Source: Caulobacter vibrioides
GTDB taxonomy: Bacteria; Pseudomonadota; Alphaproteobacteria; Caulobacterales; Caulobacteraceae
Assembly (NCBI RefSeq): GCF_002310375.3
Contig: NZ_CP023315.3
Span: forward strand, 3,962,001-4,026,000
Direction of reading: 5' to 3'
DNA: 64,000 bases
Shown here: piece by piece, positions 57,368 to 64,000 of the stretch
How positions within the stretch are numbered: the first letter of the stretch is position 1
Layout of the letters: every line of letters begins with the position of its first letter
Translations under genes and position numbers: made by a program
The notes under the pieces: model-generated
What the model was told of the DNA's origin: nothing
The model's input: the letters and a program-made list of their open reading frames with translations, nothing else
Database searches by the model: none

Positions 57368-57925
57368 ATGAAGATCACACCGCTGGCGATCCCCGAAGTG
57401 CTGCTTATCACGCCCGCGCGCCATGGCGATGAGCGCGGCTGGTTTTCCGAGACCTTCCGGCAATCGGCGCTGGAGGAGGCTGGGTTCAAAGCGGCCTTCG
57501 TCCAGGACAATCACGTGCGCTCGACGACGCGCGGCATCCAGCGCGGCCTGCACTACCAGAAGCCGCCGCACGCCCAGGACAAGCTGCTGCGCTGCGTGGT
57601 CGGATCGATCTTCGACGTCGCGGTCGACATTCGCAAAGGCTCGCCGACCTTCGGCCAATGGGTCGGGGCCGAGCTGTCGGCGCAGAATCGCCAGCAACTC
57701 CTCGTACCCAAGGGCTTCGCCCACGGTTACGTGACCCTGAGCGACGCCTGCGAGGTGCTCTACAAGGTCACCGACTACTACGCGCCCCAAGCCGAGGGCG
57801 GCGTGCGCTGGAGCGATCCGGCGATCGGCATCGACTGGCCAATCCCGGTGAACGAGATCACGGCCAACGACCGCGACAACGCCGCGCCGCTGCTGGCGGA
57901 GATTGAGACGCCGTTCGCATACTGA
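57368..57925 (+). CDS. rfbC: dTDP-4-dehydrorhamnose 3,5-epimerase
   Basis: Third step of dTDP-rhamnose synthesis. 185-residue cupin from ATG 57368 (MKITPLAIPEVLLI), directly after a 36-base intergenic gap from the divergent glycosyltransferase. RGLHYQKPPHAQDKLL contains the catalytic histidine, GSIFDVAVDIRKGSPTFGQW is the signature strand, and FAHGYVTLSD and YKVTDYYAP supply the catalytic tyrosine region. Confidence is high. Confidence 0.96.
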   Translation: MKITPLAIPEVLLITPARHGDERGWFSETFRQSALEEAGFKAAFVQDNHVRSTTRGIQRGLHYQKPPHAQDKLLRCVVGSIFDVAVDIRKGSPTFGQWVGAELSAQNRQQLLVPKGFAHGYVTLSDACEVLYKVTDYYAPQAEGGVRWSDPAIGIDWPIPVNEITANDRDNAAPLLAEIETPFAY

Positions 57926-58043
57926 AATCCTCCCCCCAGCGGGGGAGGTGTCCGCAAAGCGGACGGTGGGGGGAGTTCTGGAGGGCCTACCCCTTCCCTC
58001 TCCATCGCCTTTCGGCGACACCTCTCCCCTAGGGAGAGGATTT
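57926..58043. repeat. inverted intergenic repeat before the hydrolase gene
   Basis: A GC-rich element built from CCCCCAGCGGGGGAGG-type and CTCCCCTAGGGAGAGG-type hairpins in opposite orientation, with internal TCGCCTTTCGGCGA stems. It is the same class as the ones at 60240 and 61905. The right end supplies the ribosome-binding site of the next gene. Confidence 0.78.
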
Positions 58044-58046
58044 GAG

Positions 58047-58949
58047 ATGACCGCCTTCACCGACCTGTTCTGGACCTCCCACGACGGCCTGCGGCTGCAC
58101 GCGCGCGATTATGCGCAGGTCGGGGAGGCGCGCGGGGCTCCGGTGATCTGCATCCACGGCCTGACCCGCAACGCCCGGGACTTCGAAAGCCTGGCTCCCA
58201 GGATCGCCGCCATGGGCCGGCGCGTGCTGGCGGTGGATGTCCGAGGCCGGGGCCTTTCGGCGCGCGACCCGCAGCCGCTGAACTATCACCCAGGGACCTA
58301 TGCGGCCGACATCGTCGCCTTGCTCGCGGCGACCGAGATCGAGCGGGCGGTGTTCGTCGGCACCAGCATGGGTGGCCTGATCACCATGGTGCTGACCTCA
58401 CTGAAGCCCGAGGCGATCGCGGCGGCGGTGCTCAACGATGTCGGTCCCGAGCTGTCGCCCGTGGGTCTGGCCCGTATCGCCGGCTATACGGGGCTGGCGA
58501 GCCGCTTTGCGACCTGGGACGCAGCCGTGGCCTACGCCAAGGCGATCAATGAGGCGGCCTTTCCGGCCTATGGGACGCAGGATTGGGACGTCTTCGCCCG
58601 CCGCCTGTTCGACCAAGAGGGCGACGGCTTCGTGCTGGCCTATGACCCGGACATCTCCGCCCCGATCAAGGCCGCCGCGCAAGCTGCAGCCAAGACCCAG
58701 GCCGAGGGCGGTCAGGCCCTGGCGCCGCCCGACATGTACCCGCTGTTCCGGGCCCTGGCGAAGAACCGGCCGCTGCTGCTGGTTCGGGGCGCCATCTCGG
58801 ACCTGATCGACAGCGATATCGCCGAGCGCATGCGCGTCGCCGCGCCCGAAATGGCCTATGCCGAGGTTCCCGGCGTCGGGCACGCGCCCATGCTGAGCGA
58901 GCCGGAAGCCTGGTCGGCGATAGAAAAGCTGCTGCGCACCGCGCCGTAA
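58047..58949 (+). CDS. alpha/beta hydrolase
   Basis: A 300-residue alpha/beta-fold hydrolase, starting at ATG 58047. ICIHGLTRNARDF (oxyanion region) near residue 37, the nucleophile Ser in GTSMGGLITM near 108, and the catalytic His in PGVGHAPML near 280 are visible. Probably an esterase or C-C bond hydrolase; substrate unknown. The start codon lies four bases after a GGAG-containing repeat end that seems to act as the ribosome-binding site, so translation may depend on the repeat. Confidence 0.85.
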   Translation: MTAFTDLFWTSHDGLRLHARDYAQVGEARGAPVICIHGLTRNARDFESLAPRIAAMGRRVLAVDVRGRGLSARDPQPLNYHPGTYAADIVALLAATEIERAVFVGTSMGGLITMVLTSLKPEAIAAAVLNDVGPELSPVGLARIAGYTGLASRFATWDAAVAYAKAINEAAFPAYGTQDWDVFARRLFDQEGDGFVLAYDPDISAPIKAAAQAAAKTQAEGGQALAPPDMYPLFRALAKNRPLLLVRGAISDLIDSDIAERMRVAAPEMAYAEVPGVGHAPMLSEPEAWSAIEKLLRTAP

Positions 58950-59024
58950 GAGACGTGAACGGCGGGCCTTGCCGTGCTAGACGCGCGGCCACGGCGATTT
59001 TTCGCCGCGACAGAAGTGGACGAC

Positions 59025-60227
59025 ATGACCCTCGACCTCGCCGCCATCCAGGCCGCCGCCCGCCGTCTCCAGGGCCAGATCGAGCGCACGCCGTGCCGTC
59101 ACTCCAAGACCCTCTCGAAGATCACCGGCGCCGAGGTGTGGGTGAAGTTCGAGAACCTGCAGTTCACCGCCGCCTACAAGGAGCGCGGCGCGCTCAACAA
59201 ACTGATGCTTCTGTCGGAGACCGAGAAGCGGCACGGCGTCATCGCCGCCAGCGCCGGCAACCACGCCCAGGGCCTGGCCTATCACGGCGCGCGGCTTGGC
59301 GTGCCGGTCACCATCGTCATGCCCAAGACCACGCCCTTCGTGAAGGTGCAGCACACCCGCGACTTCGGCGCGACCGTGGTCATCGAGGGCGAGACCTATG
59401 ACGACGCCAACGCCCATGCCCGCAAGCTGCGCGACGAGCAGGGCCTGACCTTCGTCCACCCGTTCGACGACTACGACATCATGGCCGGCCAGGGCACGAT
59501 CGCCCTGGAGATGCTGGAGGACGCGCCGGATCTGGAGATCCTGCCCGTGCCGATCGGCGGCGGCGGTTTGATCAGCGGCGTGGCCACGGCGGCCAAGGCG
59601 CTGAAGCCGGATATCCGCATCATCGGCTGCGAGCCGGCCATGTATCCGTCCTTCACCGCCAAGATGCGCGGCGTGGCGGCCCACTGCGGCGGCCAGACCA
59701 TCGCCGAAGGGGTCGCGGTCAAGCAGGTCGGCGAGCTGACCTATGGCGTCGTGCGTCCGCTGATCGACGATGTGCTGCTGCTGGAAGAGCCGCACCTGGA
59801 GCAGGCCGTCTCGCTCTATTGCAACGTCGAGAAGACCATCGCCGAGGGCGCGGGCGCGGCCTCGCTGGCCGCCCTGCTGGCCTATCCCGAACGCTTCCGG
59901 GGCAAGAAGTGCGGCCTGATCCTGTGCGGCGGCAATATCGACACCCGCCTCTTGGCCTCGGTGCTGACCCGCGAACTGGTGCGCGCCCAGCGCCTGGCCA
60001 GCTTGCGGATCATCGGTGACGACCGTCCGGGCCTGTTGTCGACCGTCGCCTCGGTCATCGGCGCCATGGGCGCCAACATCATTGAGGTGAACCACAACCG
60101 CCTAGCCCTGGACGTGCCCGCCAAGGGCGCGGAGTTCGACATCACCATCGAGACCCGCGACGCCCAGCACACCCAGGAGGTCATGGAGGCCTTGCGCGAG
60201 AGCGGCTACCCGCCCCGCGTGGTTTGA
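59025..60227 (+). CDS. ilvA: threonine ammonia-lyase (threonine dehydratase)
   Basis: PLP enzyme that deaminates threonine to 2-oxobutyrate, the first step of isoleucine synthesis or threonine degradation. 400 residues from ATG 59025. The PLP lysine is in AAYKERGALNKL near residue 53; ASAGNHAQGLAYHG is the PLP-phosphate-associated region and GGGGLISGVA the glycine loop. A C-terminal ACT domain (LRIIGDDRPGLLSTVASVIGAMGANIIEV) implies allosteric feedback. Short form with one ACT, like IlvA2/TdcB-like enzymes; biosynthetic or catabolic role is not decided. An inverted repeat follows. Confidence 0.9.
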   Translation: MTLDLAAIQAAARRLQGQIERTPCRHSKTLSKITGAEVWVKFENLQFTAAYKERGALNKLMLLSETEKRHGVIAASAGNHAQGLAYHGARLGVPVTIVMPKTTPFVKVQHTRDFGATVVIEGETYDDANAHARKLRDEQGLTFVHPFDDYDIMAGQGTIALEMLEDAPDLEILPVPIGGGGLISGVATAAKALKPDIRIIGCEPAMYPSFTAKMRGVAAHCGGQTIAEGVAVKQVGELTYGVVRPLIDDVLLLEEPHLEQAVSLYCNVEKTIAEGAGAASLAALLAYPERFRGKKCGLILCGGNIDTRLLASVLTRELVRAQRLASLRIIGDDRPGLLSTVASVIGAMGANIIEVNHNRLALDVPAKGAEFDITIETRDAQHTQEVMEALRESGYPPRVV

Positions 60228-60239
60228 GGCTTTAGCGAC

Positions 60240-60358
60240 CCCTCCGATCCTCTGGCCCACCTCCCCCGCTTCGCAGGGGAGGAGAACTATCATCCTCCCT
60301 CGTGCAACGGGGGAGGTGGATCGCTGCGAATACGCAGCGAGACGGAGGGGGCGCTCGA
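60240..60358. repeat. inverted intergenic repeat between ilvA and the FKBP gene
   Basis: Two opposed copies of a CCTCCCCCGCTTCGCAGGGGAGG-type hairpin with CGCTGCGAATACGCAGCG in the middle. Same class as the elements at 57926 and 61905; it lies between convergent genes and may end both transcripts. Confidence 0.75.
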
Positions 60359-60361
60359 CCT

Positions 60362-60859
60362 TTATTCCTTCGGCTTGCCCGGACCGATGCGGTTCACGTC
60401 GAGCAGTTCGATCCGGAAGATCATCACGCTGTTAGCGGGGATCGGCCCCTTGTCCTGCGCGCCATAGCCCAGGGCCGGCGGCACATAGAGGATCCACTCG
60501 TCGCCCGCCTTCATGCGCTGCAGGGCGATCACCCAAGCGGGCACCAGACCGTCCAGCGGGAACACGGCCGGCACGCCGCGCTCGTAGCTGGAATCGAACA
60601 CCGTGCCGTCGATCAGCTTGCCCTCGTAGTGAACCTTGACCTCGTCGGCCTTGTTCGGGTGCATGCCGCCGTTCGGGCCTTCGCGCACGACCTTGTACTG
60701 CAGGCCCTGCGGCAGGGTGACGACGCCTGGCTCCTTGCCGTTCTTGGCCATGAAGGCGTCGGCGGTGGCGAGGTTCTCCTGCGCCTTCTTGCTGGGGCCG
60801 CAGGCCGCAAGGGCCAGGCCGGCGGCGGCGAGGGTGACGAGCAGGGCGCGGCGATGCAT
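60362..60859 (-). CDS. FKBP-type peptidyl-prolyl isomerase lipoprotein
   Basis: A 165-residue exported PPIase, starting at ATG 60859. The signal peptide MHRRALLVTLAAAGLALAACG ends in an LAAC lipobox, so it is a predicted lipoprotein. The FKBP domain follows a short linker: VKVHYEGKLIDGTVFDSSYERG (near residue 75) and the VIALQRMKAGDEWILYVPPALGYG block. It is likely a periplasmic folding catalyst. Confidence 0.9.
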   Translation of the reverse strand: MHRRALLVTLAAAGLALAACGPSKKAQENLATADAFMAKNGKEPGVVTLPQGLQYKVVREGPNGGMHPNKADEVKVHYEGKLIDGTVFDSSYERGVPAVFPLDGLVPAWVIALQRMKAGDEWILYVPPALGYGAQDKGPIPANSVMIFRIELLDVNRIGPGKPKE

Positions 60860-61023
60860 GGGAACCTCGATCAAAATGCGCCGTCCAGCTAACACGCCCT
60901 GCCTAGAATTCCACGCCTCGACGTCCCTAAGGGCTCGCGCGGCGCTGATTTCACGGAACAGTGGTGGCGCTCCTGCGACTTGGCGCCTAGAAACAGCGAC
61001 CCATGTCCGCAGACGAGATCTCC

Positions 61024-61899
61024 ATGAAACCCGTTCGCAAAGCTGTTCTTCCCGTCGCCGGTCTCGGCACCCGTGTCCTGCCAGGCACCAAGACCACGCC
61101 AAAGGAACTGCTGAACGTCGTCGACCGTCCAATTCTTTCCTACATCGTCGAGGAAGGTCGCAAGGCGGGCATCGAACACTTTGTCTTCGTCACCGGCCGC
61201 TCGAAGGGCGCGATCGAGGACTATTTCGATCATCAGATCGAGCTTGAGGCGCAGCTGGAAGCCAAGGGCAAGACCGAGATCCTGGAACAGCTACGCGCCG
61301 AGCTGCCCAAGCCCGGCGAGATGAGCTTCGTGCGCCAGATGGCCCCGCTGGGCCTGGGCCACGCCGTCTGGTGCGCCCGCGACATCATCGGCGACGAGCC
61401 CTTCGCGGTCATGCTGCCGGACGTCATCGTCGACGCCGAGCGCGCCTGCCTTGGACAACTGATCGACCTCTACAACAAGGTCGGCGGCGGCAATGTCATC
61501 GGCGTCGAGGAAGTGCCGGAAAGCGAGACCCACAAGTACGGCGTCGTCGCGCCCGGCAAGGTCGATGGCCGCATGGCGACCATGACCGGCATGGTCGAAA
61601 AGCCGGCGAAGGGCACGGCGCCGTCCAACTGGGCGATCGCCGGCCGCTATATCCTGCAGCCCGAGATCTTCGCCCTGCTGGCCGCCCAGGAGAAGGGCGC
61701 CGGCAACGAGATTCAGCTGACCGACTCGATGGCCAAGCTGATGCAGGACCAGGCCTTCCACGCCTATGTCTATGAGGGCGTCACCCACGACTGCGGCGAC
61801 AAGATCGGCCTGCTGCGCGCCAATGTGGCCCTGGCCCTGAAGCGCCCCGACCTGGGCGCCGCCGCCCGCGCGGCGGTCGAGGCGGCGCTGAAGGCCTAA
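61024..61899 (+). CDS. galU: UTP--glucose-1-phosphate uridylyltransferase
   Basis: Makes UDP-glucose for envelope polysaccharides and lipopolysaccharide. 291 residues from ATG 61024 (MKPVRKAVLPVAGLGTR); an earlier in-frame ATG at 61003 would add seven residues and cannot be excluded. The nucleotide-binding GLGTRVLPGTKTTPKELL motif, FVTGRSKGAIEDYFDH, the VMLPDVIVDAE metal-site region, and GMVEKPAKGTAPSNWAIAGRYIL are the usual GalU blocks. A long inverted repeat follows. Confidence 0.93.
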   Translation: MKPVRKAVLPVAGLGTRVLPGTKTTPKELLNVVDRPILSYIVEEGRKAGIEHFVFVTGRSKGAIEDYFDHQIELEAQLEAKGKTEILEQLRAELPKPGEMSFVRQMAPLGLGHAVWCARDIIGDEPFAVMLPDVIVDAERACLGQLIDLYNKVGGGNVIGVEEVPESETHKYGVVAPGKVDGRMATMTGMVEKPAKGTAPSNWAIAGRYILQPEIFALLAAQEKGAGNEIQLTDSMAKLMQDQAFHAYVYEGVTHDCGDKIGLLRANVALALKRPDLGAAARAAVEAALKA

Positions 61900-61904
61900 G
61901 AATA

Positions 61905-62018
61905 GATCCCCCCAGCGGGGGAGGCGGCAGAAGGCCGGAGGGGGAAGTTCGCGCTATCCGGCTTCTTCCCCCTCCGTCGCCTGCGGCGACACCTCCCCCG
62001 CTAGGGGGAGGATTTGCC
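61905..62018. repeat. inverted intergenic repeat overlapping the 3' end of queG
   Basis: CCCCCCAGCGGGGGAGG at the left and CCTCCCCCGCTAGGGGGAGG at the right, with GTCGCCTGCGGCGAC between. Same class as the ones at 57926 and 60240. The right half is translated as the last residues of QueG. Confidence 0.8.
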
Positions 62019-63129
62019 ACTCCGCCAGGACGTCGGGGTGGCTTTCGGGACTCCGTAACGCCAGCGCCGCCTCGCCCAGCAGGCGGCGCGTGGCCCACAC
62101 GGCCGCGCCACGCACGATTGGCGCAGGATCGGCTAGCAGCGGCTCCACCACCGCCATCAGGCCCACATTACCGCTATTGCCGATCGCGTAGAGCACGTTG
62201 CGCACGAAGCGGTCGCGGCCGATCCGCTTGATCGGGTTCTTCGAGAACAGCGCGCGGAACGCCCCATCGTCCAGCACCGCCAGCTCGGCCAGGGACGGCT
62301 GACGCAAGGCCTCGCGCGCCACCAGCTTGGCCTCGTTCGACAGGCTGGCGAACTTGTTCCACGGGCATACCGCCAGGCAGTCATCGCAGCCATAGATCCG
62401 GTTGCCCATCGCAGGCCGAAATTCCGAAGGGATCGGGCCGGCGAGCTCGATGGTCAGGTACGAGATACAGCGTCGCGCATCCAGCTGACGCGGCGCGGGA
62501 AAGGCGTTGGTCGGGCAGACGTCAAGGCACGCGCGGCATGAGCCGCAATGGTCGACCTCGGCGGCGTCCGCAGGCAGATCCAGGGTGGTCAGGACGCTGC
62601 CCAGGAACAGCCACGAGCCGAACTGGCGCGAGACGAGGTTGGTATGCTTGCCCTGCCAGCCCAGGCCCGCGCGCTGCGCCAGGGGCTTTTCAAGCAGCGG
62701 CGCGGTGTCGACGAAGACCTTCACCTCTTCGCCGAACCGGCGGTGCATCCAGCCCGCCAGCACCTTCAGGCGCTTCTTGATCACGTCGTGATAGTCGTCG
62801 CCCTGGGCGTAGACCGAGATCGCCGCGCGCGCAGGATCGGCCAGCTGTTCGAGCGGATCGATGTCGGGTCCGTAGTTGACGCCCAGCACCACCGCTGACT
62901 TCGCGTCGGTCCACATGGCGGTCGGATGCGAGCGCCGTTCCAGCGTCTCCTCCATCCAGCCCATCGCGCCGTGGCGTTCGGCCTGGACAAACTCACGCAG
63001 CCATTCGCCGTTGGGCCAGGCCTCCGTGGCGCTCGCGAAGCCACAGGCCGAAAAGCCCAGGTTCAGGGCTTCAGCGCGGATCTCGTCCTTGATGCGGTCT
63101 GGCGTCAGCTCAGAAATCGAGGTCGTCAT
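61954..63129 (-). CDS. queG: epoxyqueuosine reductase
   Basis: Cobalamin and 4Fe-4S enzyme of queuosine tRNA modification. 391 residues: N-terminal cobalamin-binding region with FSACGFASATEAWPNGEW, DTAPLLEKPLAQRAGLGWQGKHTN in the middle, two cluster motifs (CGSCRACLDVCPTNAF and CDDCLAVCPWNKF) and a C-terminal HEAT-like part. The last 18 or so residues (LPLAGEVSPQATEGEEAG) come from the intergenic repeat, so the natural C-terminus was probably shorter. Convergent with galU and overlapping the GST gene by 20 bases at its start. Confidence 0.94.
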   Translation of the reverse strand: MTTSISELTPDRIKDEIRAEALNLGFSACGFASATEAWPNGEWLREFVQAERHGAMGWMEETLERRSHPTAMWTDAKSAVVLGVNYGPDIDPLEQLADPARAAISVYAQGDDYHDVIKKRLKVLAGWMHRRFGEEVKVFVDTAPLLEKPLAQRAGLGWQGKHTNLVSRQFGSWLFLGSVLTTLDLPADAAEVDHCGSCRACLDVCPTNAFPAPRQLDARRCISYLTIELAGPIPSEFRPAMGNRIYGCDDCLAVCPWNKFASLSNEAKLVAREALRQPSLAELAVLDDGAFRALFSKNPIKRIGRDRFVRNVLYAIGNSGNVGLMAVVEPLLADPAPIVRGAAVWATRRLLGEAALALRSPESHPDVLAEWQILPLAGEVSPQATEGEEAG

Positions 63130-63796
63130 AGTGCGCGGCCGGCGCGAGGCCGGGCCAGCGGTCGGCCAGGATCGGCCTGAAGCACGGCCTCGACTTGAGC
63201 TTCATGTACCACGTCTTGGCGGTCGGGAAGTCCTTCCACGGCACGTCGCCGAAGTAGTCGATCACCGACAGGTGCGCGGCGGCGGCGAAATCGGCCAGGC
63301 TCATGCGACGACCCGCCAGCCAGTCGCGGGTCTGTAGCAGGCTCTCGATATAGCCAAGATGCATGCGCAGCGCTTCGCGCCCCTGGCGCAGGGCGGCCAG
63401 GTCCGGCGCGCCCATCCGCAGCAGGCGCTTTTCCATCTTCTCGTGAAGCAGGAAGCCGTTGACCTCGTTGTCGAACTTGCGGTCGAACCACTGCAGCAGC
63501 CGGCGGGCCTCGGCGCGCTCGGCCGGGTCGCGGCCCAGAAGCGGCGGTTCGGTCTCGGTCTCTTCGATGTGCTCGAGGATCGCGCGGGTCTCGCAGACCA
63601 CGAGGTTGCGCTGATGCTTGGTCTCGACCAGCACCGGCGGCATGCCCGACGGATTCAGCGCGGTGAACTCCGGCGGCATTTCCCAGTAGCGAACCTGCAT
63701 CTCGACGAACGGCAGGCGCTTCTCGCCGAGCGCCAGGCGTACCTGTCGCGAGGCGGGATCGAGGGGGAAATGATGAAGAGTACGTTCGACGCTCAT
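63110..63796 (-). CDS. glutathione S-transferase family protein
   Basis: A 228-residue GST from ATG 63796 (MSVERTLHHFPLDPASRQVRLALGEKRL); an ATG at 63808 would add four residues. The thioredoxin-like N-terminus has the ALNPSGMPPVLVE cis-proline motif and CETRAILEHIEE, and the helical C-domain contains GRRMSLADFAAAAHLSVIDYFG. The final DLDF residues overlap the start of queG. Catalytic residue and substrate are not obvious. Confidence 0.87.
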   Translation of the reverse strand: MSVERTLHHFPLDPASRQVRLALGEKRLPFVEMQVRYWEMPPEFTALNPSGMPPVLVETKHQRNLVVCETRAILEHIEETETEPPLLGRDPAERAEARRLLQWFDRKFDNEVNGFLLHEKMEKRLLRMGAPDLAALRQGREALRMHLGYIESLLQTRDWLAGRRMSLADFAAAAHLSVIDYFGDVPWKDFPTAKTWYMKLKSRPCFRPILADRWPGLAPAAHYDDLDF

Positions 63797-63915
63797 GCCC
63801 AGGCGCAATCAGGCTGCATCGAAAAAGCGATGCGCCGTTTTGCTTAACAACAGATTGCTGAACAGCGTTTAGCCAGGAAATCCAGGCTTTTGCGCGGCAT
63901 TTTTGCTCTGAGCGC

Positions 63916-64000
63916 TCAGCTATTCATCCGGGCGATGAGGTTCGTTGTGCTCTGACCCTGCTTGAGCTCGGCCAACACCACCTTGCCGCCGTAGCCCAGC
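63916..64000 (-). CDS. 3' end of an unidentified gene (partial at the window edge)
   Basis: The last 27 or so codons of a minus-strand gene that enters from the right: reading gives LGYGGKVVLAELKQGQS, then TTNLIARMNS, then stop. The sequence is too short to assign a family. A 12-bp palindrome (CTGAGCGCTCAG, 63908-63919) overlaps the stop codon. Confidence 0.5.
   Translation of the reverse strand, partial: LGYGGKVVLAELKQGQSTTNLIARMNS

Overview
The window is an ordinary chromosomal segment of a GC-rich alphaproteobacterium, almost certainly Caulobacter or a close relative (C. crescentus/vibrioides type). The evidence is the local gene arrangements: gltD before gltB, rnd-lptC-lptA-lptB-rpoN-(exoD)-hpf-ptsN, aroA-cmk-rpsA-ihfB, a FYDLN-acid protein beside tRNA-Ala, hsp20 with DUF1150, and a complex I NDUFA9-like gene beside uppP. 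There is no prophage, insertion sequence, integrase or CRISPR array. The accessory signal lies in intergenic repeat elements, palindromic operator-like sites, cell-surface sugar genes and an orphan DNA methylation/repair pair.

Layout. 1-6.4 kb: acetyl-CoA synthetase, a SRPBCC protein overlapping a DUF393 protein, a periplasmic M16 double-domain protease, mscL. 6.5-10.8 kb (minus): aroA-cmk-rpsA-ihfB. 10.9-12.7 kb (plus): FYDLN acid protein, tRNA-Ala(GGC), hsp20 with a heat-shock-like promoter, DUF1150 gene. 12.7-18.9 kb (minus): RNase D, LPS transport genes lptC-A-B, sigma-54, exoD, hibernation factor, EIIA-Ntr. 19-27.5 kb: tRNA-Leu(CAG), NDUFA9-like gene, uppP, glutamate synthase. 27.6-35 kb: thioesterase, unknown membrane protein, ATP-dependent DNA ligase, hybrid histidine kinase, aminotransferase, MscS channel. 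35-45.4 kb: transaldolase, rfbD, HAD phosphatase, AGE-type isomerase, manC, NAD synthetase, transketolase, OprB-type porin. 45.5-51.5 kb: tRNA-Ala(CGC), YggT, DUF167, a second hybrid kinase, Vsr, cysK, cytosine methyltransferase, a lipoprotein. 51.5-64 kb: serine hydrolase, rfbB, purU, argE, a rhamnosyltransferase-like GT2, rfbC, a hydrolase, threonine deaminase, FKBP lipoprotein, galU, queG, a GST and the 3' end of one further gene.

How they fit together. Three of the four dTDP-rhamnose genes (rfbB, rfbC, rfbD) plus galU, manC, an AGE-family isomerase, a sugar aminotransferase and a GT2 enzyme form a dispersed cell-surface carbohydrate set; rfbA is not in the window. LptA/B/C and UppP serve envelope export and lipid-carrier recycling. 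GltBD, RpoN and PtsN tie nitrogen assimilation to regulation. Vsr and the C5-methyltransferase are probably functionally paired, although cysK lies between them.

No clearly new multi-gene system was found. The observations most worth following are a two-hairpin intergenic element whose TAGAGC ends coincide with stop codons at both copies, inverted GC-rich repeats that supply a ribosome-binding site and a protein C-terminus, a near-perfect 21-bp palindrome between nadE and tkt, an intrinsic terminator on the lptB stop codon, and a pair of paralogous hybrid kinases.
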